From the NCBI GenBank assembly GCA_003248805.1, contig QFQY01000030.1, forward strand, positions 12,518 through 76,517: a stretch of 64,000 bases of DNA. Direction: 5' to 3'. Position numbers and translations under genes: made by a program. Every line of letters begins with the position of its first letter. Position 1 is the first letter of the stretch. The DNA is from Chelatococcus sp. (lineage in GTDB: Bacteria; Pseudomonadota; Alphaproteobacteria; Rhizobiales; Beijerinckiaceae). A model generated the notes under the pieces. The model saw only the letters and a program-made list of their open reading frames with translations. It was not told where the DNA came from and did no database searches. Below are positions 33,375 through 41,134 of this stretch, in pieces.

Positions 33375-33560
33375 AAGGCAGGTCTCCTGGCTCACGGGTC
33401 GTCGCTCTCGACCGTCTTCCCGGCGCAAACGCCAGTGACTTGGTGGTCGAGAACTCACCGCTCACAGTTGCGGGGGCAGCTCCGGCATGGGCGTGTCGCC
33501 GCACCGGATTCCCTCTTAGCCTCGGATGCGATCCGAGGACCCTGACGCCGGCCAGACTAT
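33375..33560 (-). promoter_or_regulatory. Cobalamin riboswitch
   Basis: On the minus strand the conserved blocks appear in order: GAGGCTAAGAGGGAATCCGG, then a GGTGCGG stem, CCGGAGCTGCCCCCGCAACT, GTGAGCGG, CCAAGTCACTGG, GCGCCGGGAAGACGG and the B12 box GAGCCAGGAGACCTGCC near 33379-33395. This is the standard AdoCbl-type architecture of proteobacteria. It begins just after the CbiX-ferredoxin gene and points at the methyltransferase-btuB-btuF-btuC-btuD operon, which should be repressed when cobalamin is plentiful. Ends are approximate. Confidence 0.93.
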
Positions 33561-33577
33561 ATGGCGAGAATGTGGCG

Positions 33578-34456
33578 TCAAGGCTTCGAGCAGCCTTCTT
33601 CACCCCGTACCGGTCCGGCACCAGGGTTAGGCCGGTCGCTCACGGCCGCTTTGGGGCGCAGAGTCTGCTTCTTGCCGGTCGCGCCATAGGCGAGCTCGGG
33701 CACGGGCTCGCCGCACAGGAGATGGGAGACGATGATGCGGTCGATGCCGGCTTCGTCCACCCCGCCATAATAGGTTCCTTCCGGCCAGACCTGGAGCACC
33801 GGCGCGAGATTGCACGGCCCGAGGCAACTCGTCCTGGCACTCATCGTGCCCTCGCCGGCCTCGCGCAGGCCCAGCCGCGCCTGCTCATTGCGGAGATGGC
33901 CCCAGATCACATCCGCGCCCGCCGCCATGCAGGGGCCGCCCGCACAGACCAGCACGCGCCGCTTCTGGGCCGGCACCAGCGATCCCGCAGCGGACGCCTT
34001 CTGCGGCTGAGAGACAGGACAGGCCTCCCGCGCTGCCTCGATCTGTTCGGCCAGCAGATCGGCGATGGCGCGGCCCTCGCCGATCCCCGATCCGATCCGC
34101 AATTGCGGCCAGGGCCCGGGATGCTCGGCGCGCCAGCGCTGCAGCGTCTTGGTCAGCCAGGCCGCGAAAGCCGGCTCCATCGGCAGCAGCAGCGGGACGA
34201 AGAGCATCTCGTCGATCGGCTCGCCCAGCAGACCGAGCACGACCTCCCGCAGCGAAGGCGTGCCCTGTTCGGTGAAGGCATAGGCGACCCAGGCCCCGTC
34301 TGCACCGGCGGCAGCCAGGGTCCGCAGGCGCTCCAATTCCGCGATCGGCACCGCAGCGATCGCGGAGCGCGCGACCAGGATGATGGCGCTGCCCTGACCA
34401 CTCCAGGCGACCGACGACATCCCGGCTTGTCCGTCGGCCACGCTCTCGTCAATCAT
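33578..34456 (-). CDS. CbiX-like chelatase domain fused to a thioredoxin-like [2Fe-2S] ferredoxin domain
   Basis: 292 residues from ATG 34456. The N-terminal part (about 20-145) resembles CbiX/SirB chelatases (ILVARSAIAAVPIAELERLR; TPSLREVVLGLLGEPIDEML; FVPLLLPMEPAFAAWLTKTL). The two histidines that usually hold the metal, in the first-strand HGS motif and after the PLFL strand, are not present. The C-terminal part (about 185-265) is a thioredoxin-like ferredoxin with four cysteines in CAGGPC and CLGPC. Fusions of this kind occur near cobalamin genes and are assumed to act in cobalt insertion or delivery. The lost histidines make chelatase activity uncertain. Its start overlaps the 57-residue ORF. 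Confidence 0.82.
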   Translation of the reverse strand: MIDESVADGQAGMSSVAWSGQGSAIILVARSAIAAVPIAELERLRTLAAAGADGAWVAYAFTEQGTPSLREVVLGLLGEPIDEMLFVPLLLPMEPAFAAWLTKTLQRWRAEHPGPWPQLRIGSGIGEGRAIADLLAEQIEAAREACPVSQPQKASAAGSLVPAQKRRVLVCAGGPCMAAGADVIWGHLRNEQARLGLREAGEGTMSARTSCLGPCNLAPVLQVWPEGTYYGGVDEAGIDRIIVSHLLCGEPVPELAYGATGKKQTLRPKAAVSDRPNPGAGPVRGEEGCSKP

Positions 34457-34622
34457 GGTTCGCTGGCTCCACCGTTTCGTTTGCGGTCGTAGCCAGCGAG
34501 GCCCCGTCATGGCTGCGGAGCACGAGGCCGAGGCTTTCGCAGGCCGCAATCCCGAGGAGCAGGGTGGTGCCCCGACGGTCCCAGACTGTCAATCCGGCGA
34601 TGGCGCGGGCGGGTACGGTCAC
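34449..34622 (-). CDS. Hypothetical 57-residue protein upstream of the CbiX-like gene
   Basis: Starts at GTG 34622 after a very good ribosome site (GGGAGGAGA). The sequence begins MTVPARAIAGLTVWDRRGTT and has a short hydrophobic stretch (LLLGIAACESLGLVL). Its stop overlaps the CbiX-like start by eight bases, so it is probably translated and coupled. No family is recognised. It could also be the tail of a larger gene cut by the adjacent IS element. Confidence 0.45.
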   Translation of the reverse strand: MTVPARAIAGLTVWDRRGTTLLLGIAACESLGLVLRSHDGASLATTANETVEPANHD

Positions 34623-34771
34623 GGCCGGGTCTCCTCCCGCGGTCCTTCCGCCAGGTTTTGCCGCAGCGGCGTCGCGCCGAGCGCGGCGCCGCGAAGCGCC
34701 AGGCAAGGCGACGCTCTCTTCACCAGGCCCGCATCTCGATAAGGCAGGACTTCGCTGATCGTCGCGTCCAT
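34619..34771 (-). CDS. Possible 50-residue ORF coupled to the 57-residue ORF
   Basis: An ATG at 34771 opens a 50-codon frame (MDATISEVLPYRDAGLVKRA at its start) whose TGA overlaps the GTG of the next ORF (GTGA). The ribosome site is weak. No family is recognised. It directly abuts the IS3 remnant and may be a truncated gene end with a fortuitous start. Confidence 0.28.
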   Translation of the reverse strand: MDATISEVLPYRDAGLVKRASPCLALRGAALGATPLRQNLAEGPREETRP

Positions 34772-34794
34772 TCCGGTGTCGGTGGCCGCAGTCT

Positions 34795-34940
34795 GGGACT
34801 GGGTCGCCCCGAGTTTCGTGGACGCCGTCGGCTCGCGCTTTGTGCTGCCGTTCGAACTCGACGGGCGACAGCATCCCGTTTCGGACGTGCTTTCGCCTGG
34901 GATTGTGGAACATCTCGACGTAGTCGAACCCGCTTTCTAA
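34795..34940 (-). pseudogene. IS3-family OrfB C-terminal remnant
   Basis: The minus strand encodes ESGFDYVEMFHNPRRKHVRN followed by GMLSPVEFERQHKARADGV, the well-known C-terminus of IS3-group OrfB transposases. The rest of the transposase is missing. It lies between the BtpA-like gene and the B12 module, and is the counterpart of the IS3 scar at 27046-27290. Confidence 0.7.
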
Positions 34941-34948
34941 ACAGCGTC

Positions 34949-35758
34949 CTAGGCTGTGACGCTGGCGGCGTCCATGAAGCGCCGGCAGAGATCCAGATCC
35001 CATCGGAGCACGTCGGATGCGTCGGCATCCTTGCGCATCAGGGCCGTCGAGACGATCACGCCGTTGGCGGCATCGAGCGCCTCGCCGACATTGCCGGTCG
35101 TCACGCTGCCGCCGAGCAGGATCGGTCGCTCGATCCCCCTCTCGCGCGCCTGGCGAATCCGGGCCAGCGAATCCGCCCAGTCCGCTCCTGTCAGGATCAG
35201 CCCGTCGGCGCCCGTCTTCTGGGCCCACTCGGCGGCGAATTCCGGCGTCTCGGAGGACATTGGCACTGCGGTGCGGTCATGAACGTCGGCGAGGATCGCG
35301 ATGTCGTCGCGGCCCAGCGCGCTGCGGAAGGCGAGCGCCTTGGCGCCCATGCCGGTGCGCGGCCCCTGCGCCGTCATTGCGGCCCCAACGAAGACCTTGA
35401 GCCGCACGAAATCGGCCCCCGCCGCATGAGCGATCGAAAGCGAGGCGACCGGATCATGCGCCTCGACGATGATCCCGAGCCCGATATTCGGCACCTCGGC
35501 CCGCAGGAAGCGGGCGAGCGCTGCGGTCATCGCGAGAGAACTCGCCGCCATCGGCCCGGCCTCACGGGTCTGGTCCTGCAGCTTGACATAGGGCACGCCG
35601 GCGTCCGCGAAGACCCGCGCATTCGTGGCAACATAGTCCTCCAGCCAGGCCATGCTCTTGTCGCGCATCCTTCCGAAGTCCGGCAGGTGCAGCGCGGCGA
35701 TGACGAGGGGGCGGGCGGCGAAGACGCGGAGCGTGGACAAGGTGGATTTCCCGGTCAA
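34949..35758 (-). CDS. BtpA/SgcQ-family TIM-barrel protein
   Basis: 269 residues. Pattern of the BtpA/SgcQ family: VIAALHLPDFG near the start, DAGVPYVKLQDQTREAGP, ADFVRLKVFVGAAMTAQGP, ILADVHDRTAVP, GADGLILTGADWADSL and PILLGGSVTTGNVGEALD. These are the beta-strand ends of a TIM barrel with a phosphate-binding-like glycine motif near the C-terminus. BtpA was first linked to photosystem I assembly in cyanobacteria, but relatives in heterotrophs sit in sugar gene clusters. Here it follows a PfkB kinase and a SIS protein on the same strand, so an enzyme acting on a phosphorylated sugar or its product is plausible (inference). Confidence 0.85.
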   Translation of the reverse strand: MTGKSTLSTLRVFAARPLVIAALHLPDFGRMRDKSMAWLEDYVATNARVFADAGVPYVKLQDQTREAGPMAASSLAMTAALARFLRAEVPNIGLGIIVEAHDPVASLSIAHAAGADFVRLKVFVGAAMTAQGPRTGMGAKALAFRSALGRDDIAILADVHDRTAVPMSSETPEFAAEWAQKTGADGLILTGADWADSLARIRQARERGIERPILLGGSVTTGNVGEALDAANGVIVSTALMRKDADASDVLRWDLDLCRRFMDAASVTA

Positions 35759-35767
35759 GACGGAGGT

Positions 35768-36808
35768 TCAGGCGGGCAAAGGCGCGCGGGCGACGGAGGA
35801 GATCAGGCGCGCGAGAGCCTGACGGCACGCGGCGCGGTCGATCGGCAGGGCTCCGTCGGCGCCGTGACGGCTGACGATGAGCGAGGCCGAGACGGCGCCA
35901 AAAGCGGCGGCGAGAACGGGATCGCCCGTCTCGACGAGCCCGGCGAGGAAGCCGCCGCAGAAGGAATCGCCGGCGCCCGTCGGGTCGATGGCGTGGGTCG
36001 GGATCACCGGCACCGCGACGGGCGAACCTATCGCCTTGTCCCAGACCAGGCAGCCACGCGGCCCGAGCTTCACCGCCGCCGTGCCGCGGCAGCGCGCCGC
36101 CGCCAGCGCCAGCGCCTGCTCGACCGGCACGCCGGGGACGAGCGCAGTCAACTCGATCTCGCTCGGCAGGAAGGCGTCGACCTGCGCGAGAAAGGGCGCG
36201 AGATCGTCGAGCGAGAGCTCCGCCAGCTGCCAGCCTGCATCGAGCGTCACCACCATGCCTCGGCCGTTGAACAGCGGCAGCAGATCAGCGAGCACGACCG
36301 GGCGGCTTGGCGCGCAATGGGCGCCGCGGGCACGCAGATAGCTCTGCGGCACCTGCGCGGCGACCAAGGGATGGGTGTCGCGGAACTGCGAATAGGAGAG
36401 CTCGCCGCCGTCGCCGCGCCGCCGCAGATGCGCCTGCCACTCATCCACCTGCTCCAGCGTCAGCCGGTCGGTCGGGAAGCCGGCCTGCGCCAATTCCTCA
36501 GGGCGGCTGGTCAGCCGCTCGCTGCGATGACCATCGGCATCGTAGATGAACCAGTTGCCGCTCTCGAGCGCGACATCGACCATCACGACTCCGTCGAGCG
36601 CCACGCCGTTGTCGCGCAGCCGCGCCAGCGTCTCGCGCGGGTAGCTCGCCACGGCGACGCTGACGAGGCCGACCTGCTCGCGCCAGCACAGGGCGCCGAC
36701 GCTGGAATAAGCTCCGTTTCCGCCGACCCGCGCCAGCGCGACCGTCCCGTCGGCCGAGATCACATGATCGACCGTCAGCCCGCCCGCGGTGACGAGTTCC
36801 GGCGTCAC
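35768..36808 (-). CDS. PfkB-family carbohydrate kinase
   Basis: 346 residues from GTG 36808, which overlaps the SIS gene stop (GTGA). The N-terminal substrate region is LVTAGGLTVDHVISADG with a GGNGAYSS motif. The C-terminal signature AIDPTGAGDSFCGGFLAGLV (about 285-305) carries the anion hole and catalytic aspartate. This family includes ribokinase, fructokinase and FrlD, which phosphorylates fructosyl-amino acids. Neighbouring SIS and BtpA genes suggest phosphorylation of an imported sugar derivative before cleavage. The middle section (about 155-215) is longer than usual. Confidence 0.88.
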   Translation of the reverse strand: MTPELVTAGGLTVDHVISADGTVALARVGGNGAYSSVGALCWREQVGLVSVAVASYPRETLARLRDNGVALDGVVMVDVALESGNWFIYDADGHRSERLTSRPEELAQAGFPTDRLTLEQVDEWQAHLRRRGDGGELSYSQFRDTHPLVAAQVPQSYLRARGAHCAPSRPVVLADLLPLFNGRGMVVTLDAGWQLAELSLDDLAPFLAQVDAFLPSEIELTALVPGVPVEQALALAAARCRGTAAVKLGPRGCLVWDKAIGSPVAVPVIPTHAIDPTGAGDSFCGGFLAGLVETGDPVLAAAFGAVSASLIVSRHGADGALPIDRAACRQALARLISSVARAPLPA

Positions 36809-37938
36809 GCAGCGAGGCCGCCGAGCCGCGGGGCGCCGAGGCCGAGCGCGTCGCGCGCCTTGGTCACGTGGTAACCGAACAGATGCAGCGGCACGCTGTA
36901 GACCAGCGGCGCCAGTTCGATCCGCACCGGCGGCAGATGCCAGACATGGGCGCAATAGGGGTCGAAGCTCTCCTCGCCTTCCGGGACCAGGGCGATGGTG
37001 TGTCCCTCGACGCCCTTGCCGACGATCGCGGTTTCCAGCGCGCGCTGGCGGCTCGCCTGGTCGGGCGCGATCAGGAAGAGCGGGTCGCCGGCCTTTTGTG
37101 TGCGGTAATGGTGATACTCCTCCAGCGGGAAGGCGGTGGCGTGGATCGGCGCCAGTTCCTTGAGCTTGGCCGCGCCGAAGGCGGCAGGTGCCAGATGCGG
37201 GCCGGCGCCGGCCAGCAGCATCATGTCGCTGCGTGCCAGTTCGACACCCAAGGCCTTGGCCTTGTCGTAGAAGCCCGTTGCGACGGCATCCATCACGGCG
37301 GGCAGTGCGGCCAGGTCGCTCGCGAGGCCCGGCGCCTTGCCTTCGCCGAGGCCCTTCGCTTCGGCGATCGCCAGCGCCAGCGCGATCAGCAGGGCCATGG
37401 CGGCTGTGCTGGACTGCGTCGGCCAGCCGCCGCGCGTCGCCTGGATCAGCAACGCGGCCGGGAAGTCCCGCATCATGGCCGAGGTCGCGGTATTGGTCAG
37501 CGCCACGGCATAGCCGCCGCGCGCGACCGTCGCCTTGAGGCTGGCGCTGACGGGGGCGGTGTTGCCGCTCGAGCTCAGCCCGATCATCAGCGTGCCGTCA
37601 TCGACGAGGTCGAGCCCATACTGCTCGAGGTCGAAGGCCTCATAGGGCTCGCAGGGCACGCCGAGCAGCCGCTCATAGGCCAGCCGGACGCCGATGCCGG
37701 CGATCCAGGAATCGCCGCAGCCGGTGATGACGACGCGCCGCAGCGGCCGCGCGGCGATGTCGCAGGCGATGCGCTTCACGGCCTCCGCCGTGGTCGCGAG
37801 CGTGCGGGTCATCGCATCGCCCTGCGCCATCATCTCCGTATGCGTCAGCTCGACCCGCCGGAAGCGCTCCGGATCGCCGGGCGCATCCGATGAGGATTCG
37901 CGCTTGAGGGCTTTGAACTGCTGCATGTGGTCGGCCAT
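36805..37938 (-). CDS. SIS-domain protein (FrlB/AgaS/GlmS-C-like isomerase or deglycase)
   Basis: 377 residues with two SIS domains. First: RRVVITGCGDSWIAGIGVRL and MIGLSSSGNTAPVSASLKAT (about 68-140), with the sugar-phosphate-binding serines in SSSGNT. Second: MMLLAGAGPHLAPAAFGAAK and KELAPIHATAFPLEEYHHYR (about 240-280), with the glutamate and histidine positions used in GlmS- and FrlB-type catalysis. Together with the PfkB kinase it resembles the FrlB/FrlD pair, which phosphorylates and then deglycates fructoselysine. First gene of its operon and divergent from a DeoR regulator. Confidence 0.88.
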   Translation of the reverse strand: MADHMQQFKALKRESSSDAPGDPERFRRVELTHTEMMAQGDAMTRTLATTAEAVKRIACDIAARPLRRVVITGCGDSWIAGIGVRLAYERLLGVPCEPYEAFDLEQYGLDLVDDGTLMIGLSSSGNTAPVSASLKATVARGGYAVALTNTATSAMMRDFPAALLIQATRGGWPTQSSTAAMALLIALALAIAEAKGLGEGKAPGLASDLAALPAVMDAVATGFYDKAKALGVELARSDMMLLAGAGPHLAPAAFGAAKLKELAPIHATAFPLEEYHHYRTQKAGDPLFLIAPDQASRQRALETAIVGKGVEGHTIALVPEGEESFDPYCAHVWHLPPVRIELAPLVYSVPLHLFGYHVTKARDALGLGAPRLGGLAA

Positions 37939-37966
37939 GCTGGTCCCGTCCTGTCGAAGTCTCGTG

Positions 37967-38033
37967 CCGGTTCCGCTAACCGGATCCGGGCTCGACTTTC
38001 GATATCCTTCATTTTATCTGGTAACGCAAGTGA
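37967..38033. promoter_or_regulatory. Divergent control region between SIS operon and DeoR gene
   Basis: CCGGTT (37967-37972) and AACCGG (37978-37983) form an inverted repeat. Further on, ACGCAAGTGA (38024-38033) resembles ACGCAAATTGA at 38923-38933 upstream of the ABC binding-protein gene. The shared ACGCAA motif may be part of the DeoR operator at both promoters. Confidence 0.33.
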
Positions 38034-38047
38034 CAACGAAGCCCGAC

Positions 38048-38863
38048 ATGCCCTCGACGCAAGCCCTGCCAGATCTCGCCCGCGGCCGCACTTTGCCGCG
38101 CCATGAGCGCATCATCGAACGGCTCGCGGCCAAAGGGGTGGTCGAGGTCGCGGCACTGGCCGAGGAACTCGGCGTCTCCACTGTCACAATCCGCGCCGAT
38201 CTCGACGCGCTGGAGAAGCGCCAGCTCATCCGCCGGATCCGCGGCGGAGCCATGGCGCTGCGGCCAGCTCGCTTCGAGCGTCCCGTCGACCTCCCGAGCC
38301 AGTCCTTTTCGAACGAGAAAGAGCGCATCGCCGACCAAGCCGCGGCCCTCGTGCGTGACGGTGAGACCGTCATCCTCGATGCCGGAACGACCACGCTTGC
38401 CATCGCTCATGCCCTGCCGTCCGCGCTCACCGATGTCGTCGTCGTCACCAACGGTCTCGACATCGCGCTGGCGCTGCAGGCGCATGAGGGGGTGACCGTC
38501 ATCGTCACCGGCGGACGCCTGAAGCGGGGCGGCCGCAATGCCCGGTCCAGCAGCTTGATCTCGCCCTTCGGCACGACGCTGCTGCGCGAGATCAACGCCG
38601 ATCTCGCCTTTCTCTGCTGTGCCGGCGTCGATGCGTCCCGCGGCTTCACCAACGGCAACTGGGAAGAGGCGGAGGTGAAGAAGGCGATGATGGCCTCGGC
38701 CCGGCGCGTCGTCTTCGTTGCCGACCACGGCAAGATCGGCCATGTCGGCAGTGCCCGGATCGCCCCGCTCGACCAGGCGGATCTGCTGATCACCGACCAG
38801 GGTGCGGCGGCAGCCGACATCCAGGCGCTCGAGGCGGCGGGGGTCCAGGTCACCATCGCGTGA
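38048..38863 (+). CDS. DeoR/GlpR-family regulator
   Basis: 271 residues from ATG 38048 (GTG 38030 is possible). N-terminal winged helix: RHERIIERLAAKGVVEVAAL, then ELGVSTVTIRADLDALEKRQ and IRRIRGGAMAL. The C-terminal sugar-phosphate sensor domain has LDAGTTTLAIAHALPS, VTNGLDIALAL, VTGGRLKRGG and VADHGKIGHVG. Members repress sugar catabolic genes until a sugar phosphate binds. Divergent from the SIS-PfkB-BtpA operon and 139 bases upstream of the ABC genes, it likely controls both. The inducer is probably the kinase product. Confidence 0.93.
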   Translation: MPSTQALPDLARGRTLPRHERIIERLAAKGVVEVAALAEELGVSTVTIRADLDALEKRQLIRRIRGGAMALRPARFERPVDLPSQSFSNEKERIADQAAALVRDGETVILDAGTTTLAIAHALPSALTDVVVVTNGLDIALALQAHEGVTVIVTGGRLKRGGRNARSSSLISPFGTTLLREINADLAFLCCAGVDASRGFTNGNWEEAEVKKAMMASARRVVFVADHGKIGHVGSARIAPLDQADLLITDQGAAAADIQALEAAGVQVTIA

Positions 38864-38902
38864 GCGCTCGAAAAATCGGCGCAGCCTGGCTAAGTTTTAT
38901 GC

Positions 38903-38933
38903 TTGCGATTGTTTTCGTTTGTACGCAAATTGA
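38903..38933. promoter_or_regulatory. Inverted repeat upstream of the ABC binding-protein gene
   Basis: TTGCG (38903-38907) and CGCAA (38924-38928) form an inverted repeat around an AT-rich 16-base spacer containing TTGTTTTCGTTTG. It lies in the 38864-39002 gap before the binding-protein gene and is a candidate DeoR operator and promoter. Confidence 0.4.
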
Positions 38934-39002
38934 AAGCACATTCCATCGCCGCCCGCAGGCCGCGGGCACGGGTCCGATGCAGGCAGGCCGGGGAGAACCT
39001 CC

Positions 39003-40046
39003 ATGACGACTTTGTCTCGACGCCGTTTCCTCGGGGCCGCAGCAGGCAGCGTCGCGCTCGCCGCACCGACAGTCCTGCGAGCCCAGGCCCGCGAACTGGT
39101 GATGATCGGCTATGGCAGCGCCCAGGACGACCCACTGAAGAGAGCGGGCGAGATCCTCGCCAAGAAGTATCCCGGCGTCTCGCTGCGCATCATCGGCGGC
39201 CTCTCGGCCGAGGCGATCGCGCAGATCAAGGCCTCGCGCGGTGCCTCGCCCTATGATTTCGCGGTGATGGGCTCGCCCGCGATCATCAATGCCGTCGACG
39301 AGGGCGTGCTCGAGCCGCTCGACATCGCCAAGGTCCCCAACGCCAAGAACATCGACGCACGCTTCATGCCCTACGCCTATGGCATGGGCGTGCCGATCAG
39401 CTATGCCGGCATCGGCATCGCCTACAACAAGCAGATGGTGCCGAACCCGCCCAAGACCTGGGCCGGTCTCTGGAAGCCGGAGTATGCCGGCAAGATCGGC
39501 GTCTCACGGCCGCAGTCCAATCTCGGCCTCGCCTGCGTCTCGATCGCGGCCTCGGCCTTCGGAAAGACCGATGCGGACACCGATTTCGGCCTCGCCAAAT
39601 GGAAGGAACTGAAGCCGCTGGTCGGGCGCAATCCCAACCTGCTGCAGCAGATGCTGGAGCGCGGCGAGATCGGGCTTTGCCCGCTCTGGCACGACAACAC
39701 CGGCATCGCGATCGCCAGCGGCCTGCCGCTCGGCTACGCCAAGGTCACCGGTCCGGGCCCGCTGATCCTGCCCACCATGATCGTGAAGTTCACCCGCACG
39801 GCCCATAGCGACCTGATCCACGAATTCGCCGACATCCTGCTCACCAGCGAGAGCCAGACCTTCGCCGCCCAGCCTCCCTATTATTTTGGCACGACGGTGA
39901 AGGGCGTCGTCGCGCCGGCGGGGGCCGCCGCCTTCCTGCCCTCCACGCCGGAGGAGATCGCCTCGATGGTCTCGGTCGACTGGCCGAAGGTGGCGCCGAA
40001 CCGCGGCAAGATCGTCGAGGCCTTCGACCGGATGTTCGCCGGGTGA
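39003..40046 (+). CDS. Tat-exported periplasmic binding protein, PotD-like
   Basis: 347 residues with a twin-arginine signal (LSRRRFLGAAAGSVALAAPT). The mature protein follows the family 1/PotD pattern (ELVMIGYGSAQDDPLKRAGE; YAGIGIAYNKQMVPNPPKTW; LAKWKELKPLV; FADILLTSESQTFAAQPPYY). Its Tat export suggests folding before translocation. First gene of a four-gene importer; its stop overlaps the ATPase start (GTGA). Substrate presumably feeds the divergent SIS-PfkB-BtpA enzymes. Confidence 0.9.
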   Translation: MTTLSRRRFLGAAAGSVALAAPTVLRAQARELVMIGYGSAQDDPLKRAGEILAKKYPGVSLRIIGGLSAEAIAQIKASRGASPYDFAVMGSPAIINAVDEGVLEPLDIAKVPNAKNIDARFMPYAYGMGVPISYAGIGIAYNKQMVPNPPKTWAGLWKPEYAGKIGVSRPQSNLGLACVSIAASAFGKTDADTDFGLAKWKELKPLVGRNPNLLQQMLERGEIGLCPLWHDNTGIAIASGLPLGYAKVTGPGPLILPTMIVKFTRTAHSDLIHEFADILLTSESQTFAAQPPYYFGTTVKGVVAPAGAAAFLPSTPEEIASMVSVDWPKVAPNRGKIVEAFDRMFAG

Positions 40047-41134
40047 TCACCGTTGCTGCGCCCATCCCGGCGATCGGGACGGCGGGAGCCGCCCCGGTCG
40101 TGGCGATCCGAGATGCGGTCAAGCGCTTCGCGGGCCTCACCGTGCTCGACCGCTGCTCGCTCGTCGCGCAGGAAGGCGAGATCCTCACGCTGCTGGGCTC
40201 GTCGGGCTGCGGCAAGACCACGCTGCTGCGCTGCATCGCCGGCTTCCTGACGCCGGACGAGGGCGAGATCCTGATCGACGGAAGGGATACGATCCCCGTC
40301 CCGGTCAACCGCCGTTCGGTCGGCGTCGTCTTCCAGAGCTATGCGCTCTTTCCCCATCTCACCGTGGCGAAGAATGTCGGCTATGGTCTGCGCATGCGCG
40401 GCGTTCCGGCCGCCGAAATCGGCCGTCGGGTCGCCCACGCCCTGCAGACGGTCTCGTTGACCGGCTTCGAGGAGCGCTATCCCGCCCAGCTCTCCGGAGG
40501 TCAGCAGCAGCGCGTCGCGATCGCCCGCGTGCTGGTGCTGGAGCCGCGCGTGCTCCTGCTTGACGAGCCTTTCAACGCCCTCGACGCCAAGCTGCGCGGC
40601 ACCATGCAGATGGAGATGCGCCAGCTCATCAAGCGCCTCGGCATCACCGCGATCTTCGTCACCCACGACCAGGAAGAGGCGCTGACCATGTCGGACCGCA
40701 TCGCCGTGATGCGCGCCGGCCGGATCGAGCAGCTCGGGACGCCGGAGGAGATTTTCGACCGGCCGGCCAGCGCCTATGTCGCCGATTTCGTCGGCGCCTC
40801 GAATTTCTGGAACGGTGTCGCGAGTCGGGGCCTGGTCGCCCTGCCGGACGGCCAGAGCGTTGCGACGGCGCTCGATGGCGATGTCCGCGTGATGCTGCGC
40901 CCGCATAACATCCTGATCGAGCCGGCCGTCGAGGCCAGAGCGGGCTGGCGCGGCAGCGTCCGCTTCCGCCGCCATGTCGGCGCGCTGATGGAATACGAGG
41001 TCGAACCCGCCGCCGGGGGGCCGTTGCGGGTCGTGGCGCTGCGCGACGAGACGATCGCCCGCATCGACGTCGGCGACCGCGTGGCCCTGCGCCTGCGCGA
41101 TCCCGCCGCCTGCATCGCCTTTCCGCGCGCATGA
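40043..41134 (+). CDS. ABC ATPase, PotA type
   Basis: 363 residues from GTG 40043, overlapping the previous stop. Walker A GSSGCGKTT, Q-loop VFQSYALFPHLT, signature LSGGQQQR, Walker B VLLLDEPFNALD and switch VTHDQEEAL are intact, with a C-terminal TOBE_2 domain (about 275-360). Its stop overlaps the next permease by ATGA. Confidence 0.92.
   Translation: MITVAAPIPAIGTAGAAPVVAIRDAVKRFAGLTVLDRCSLVAQEGEILTLLGSSGCGKTTLLRCIAGFLTPDEGEILIDGRDTIPVPVNRRSVGVVFQSYALFPHLTVAKNVGYGLRMRGVPAAEIGRRVAHALQTVSLTGFEERYPAQLSGGQQQRVAIARVLVLEPRVLLLDEPFNALDAKLRGTMQMEMRQLIKRLGITAIFVTHDQEEALTMSDRIAVMRAGRIEQLGTPEEIFDRPASAYVADFVGASNFWNGVASRGLVALPDGQSVATALDGDVRVMLRPHNILIEPAVEARAGWRGSVRFRRHVGALMEYEVEPAAGGPLRVVALRDETIARIDVGDRVALRLRDPAACIAFPRA

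Noticed and set aside
27046..34940. Intact composite transposon carrying the B12 genes
   Set aside because: The two IS3 scars are different, truncated fragments, and no terminal inverted repeats or target duplications are visible.
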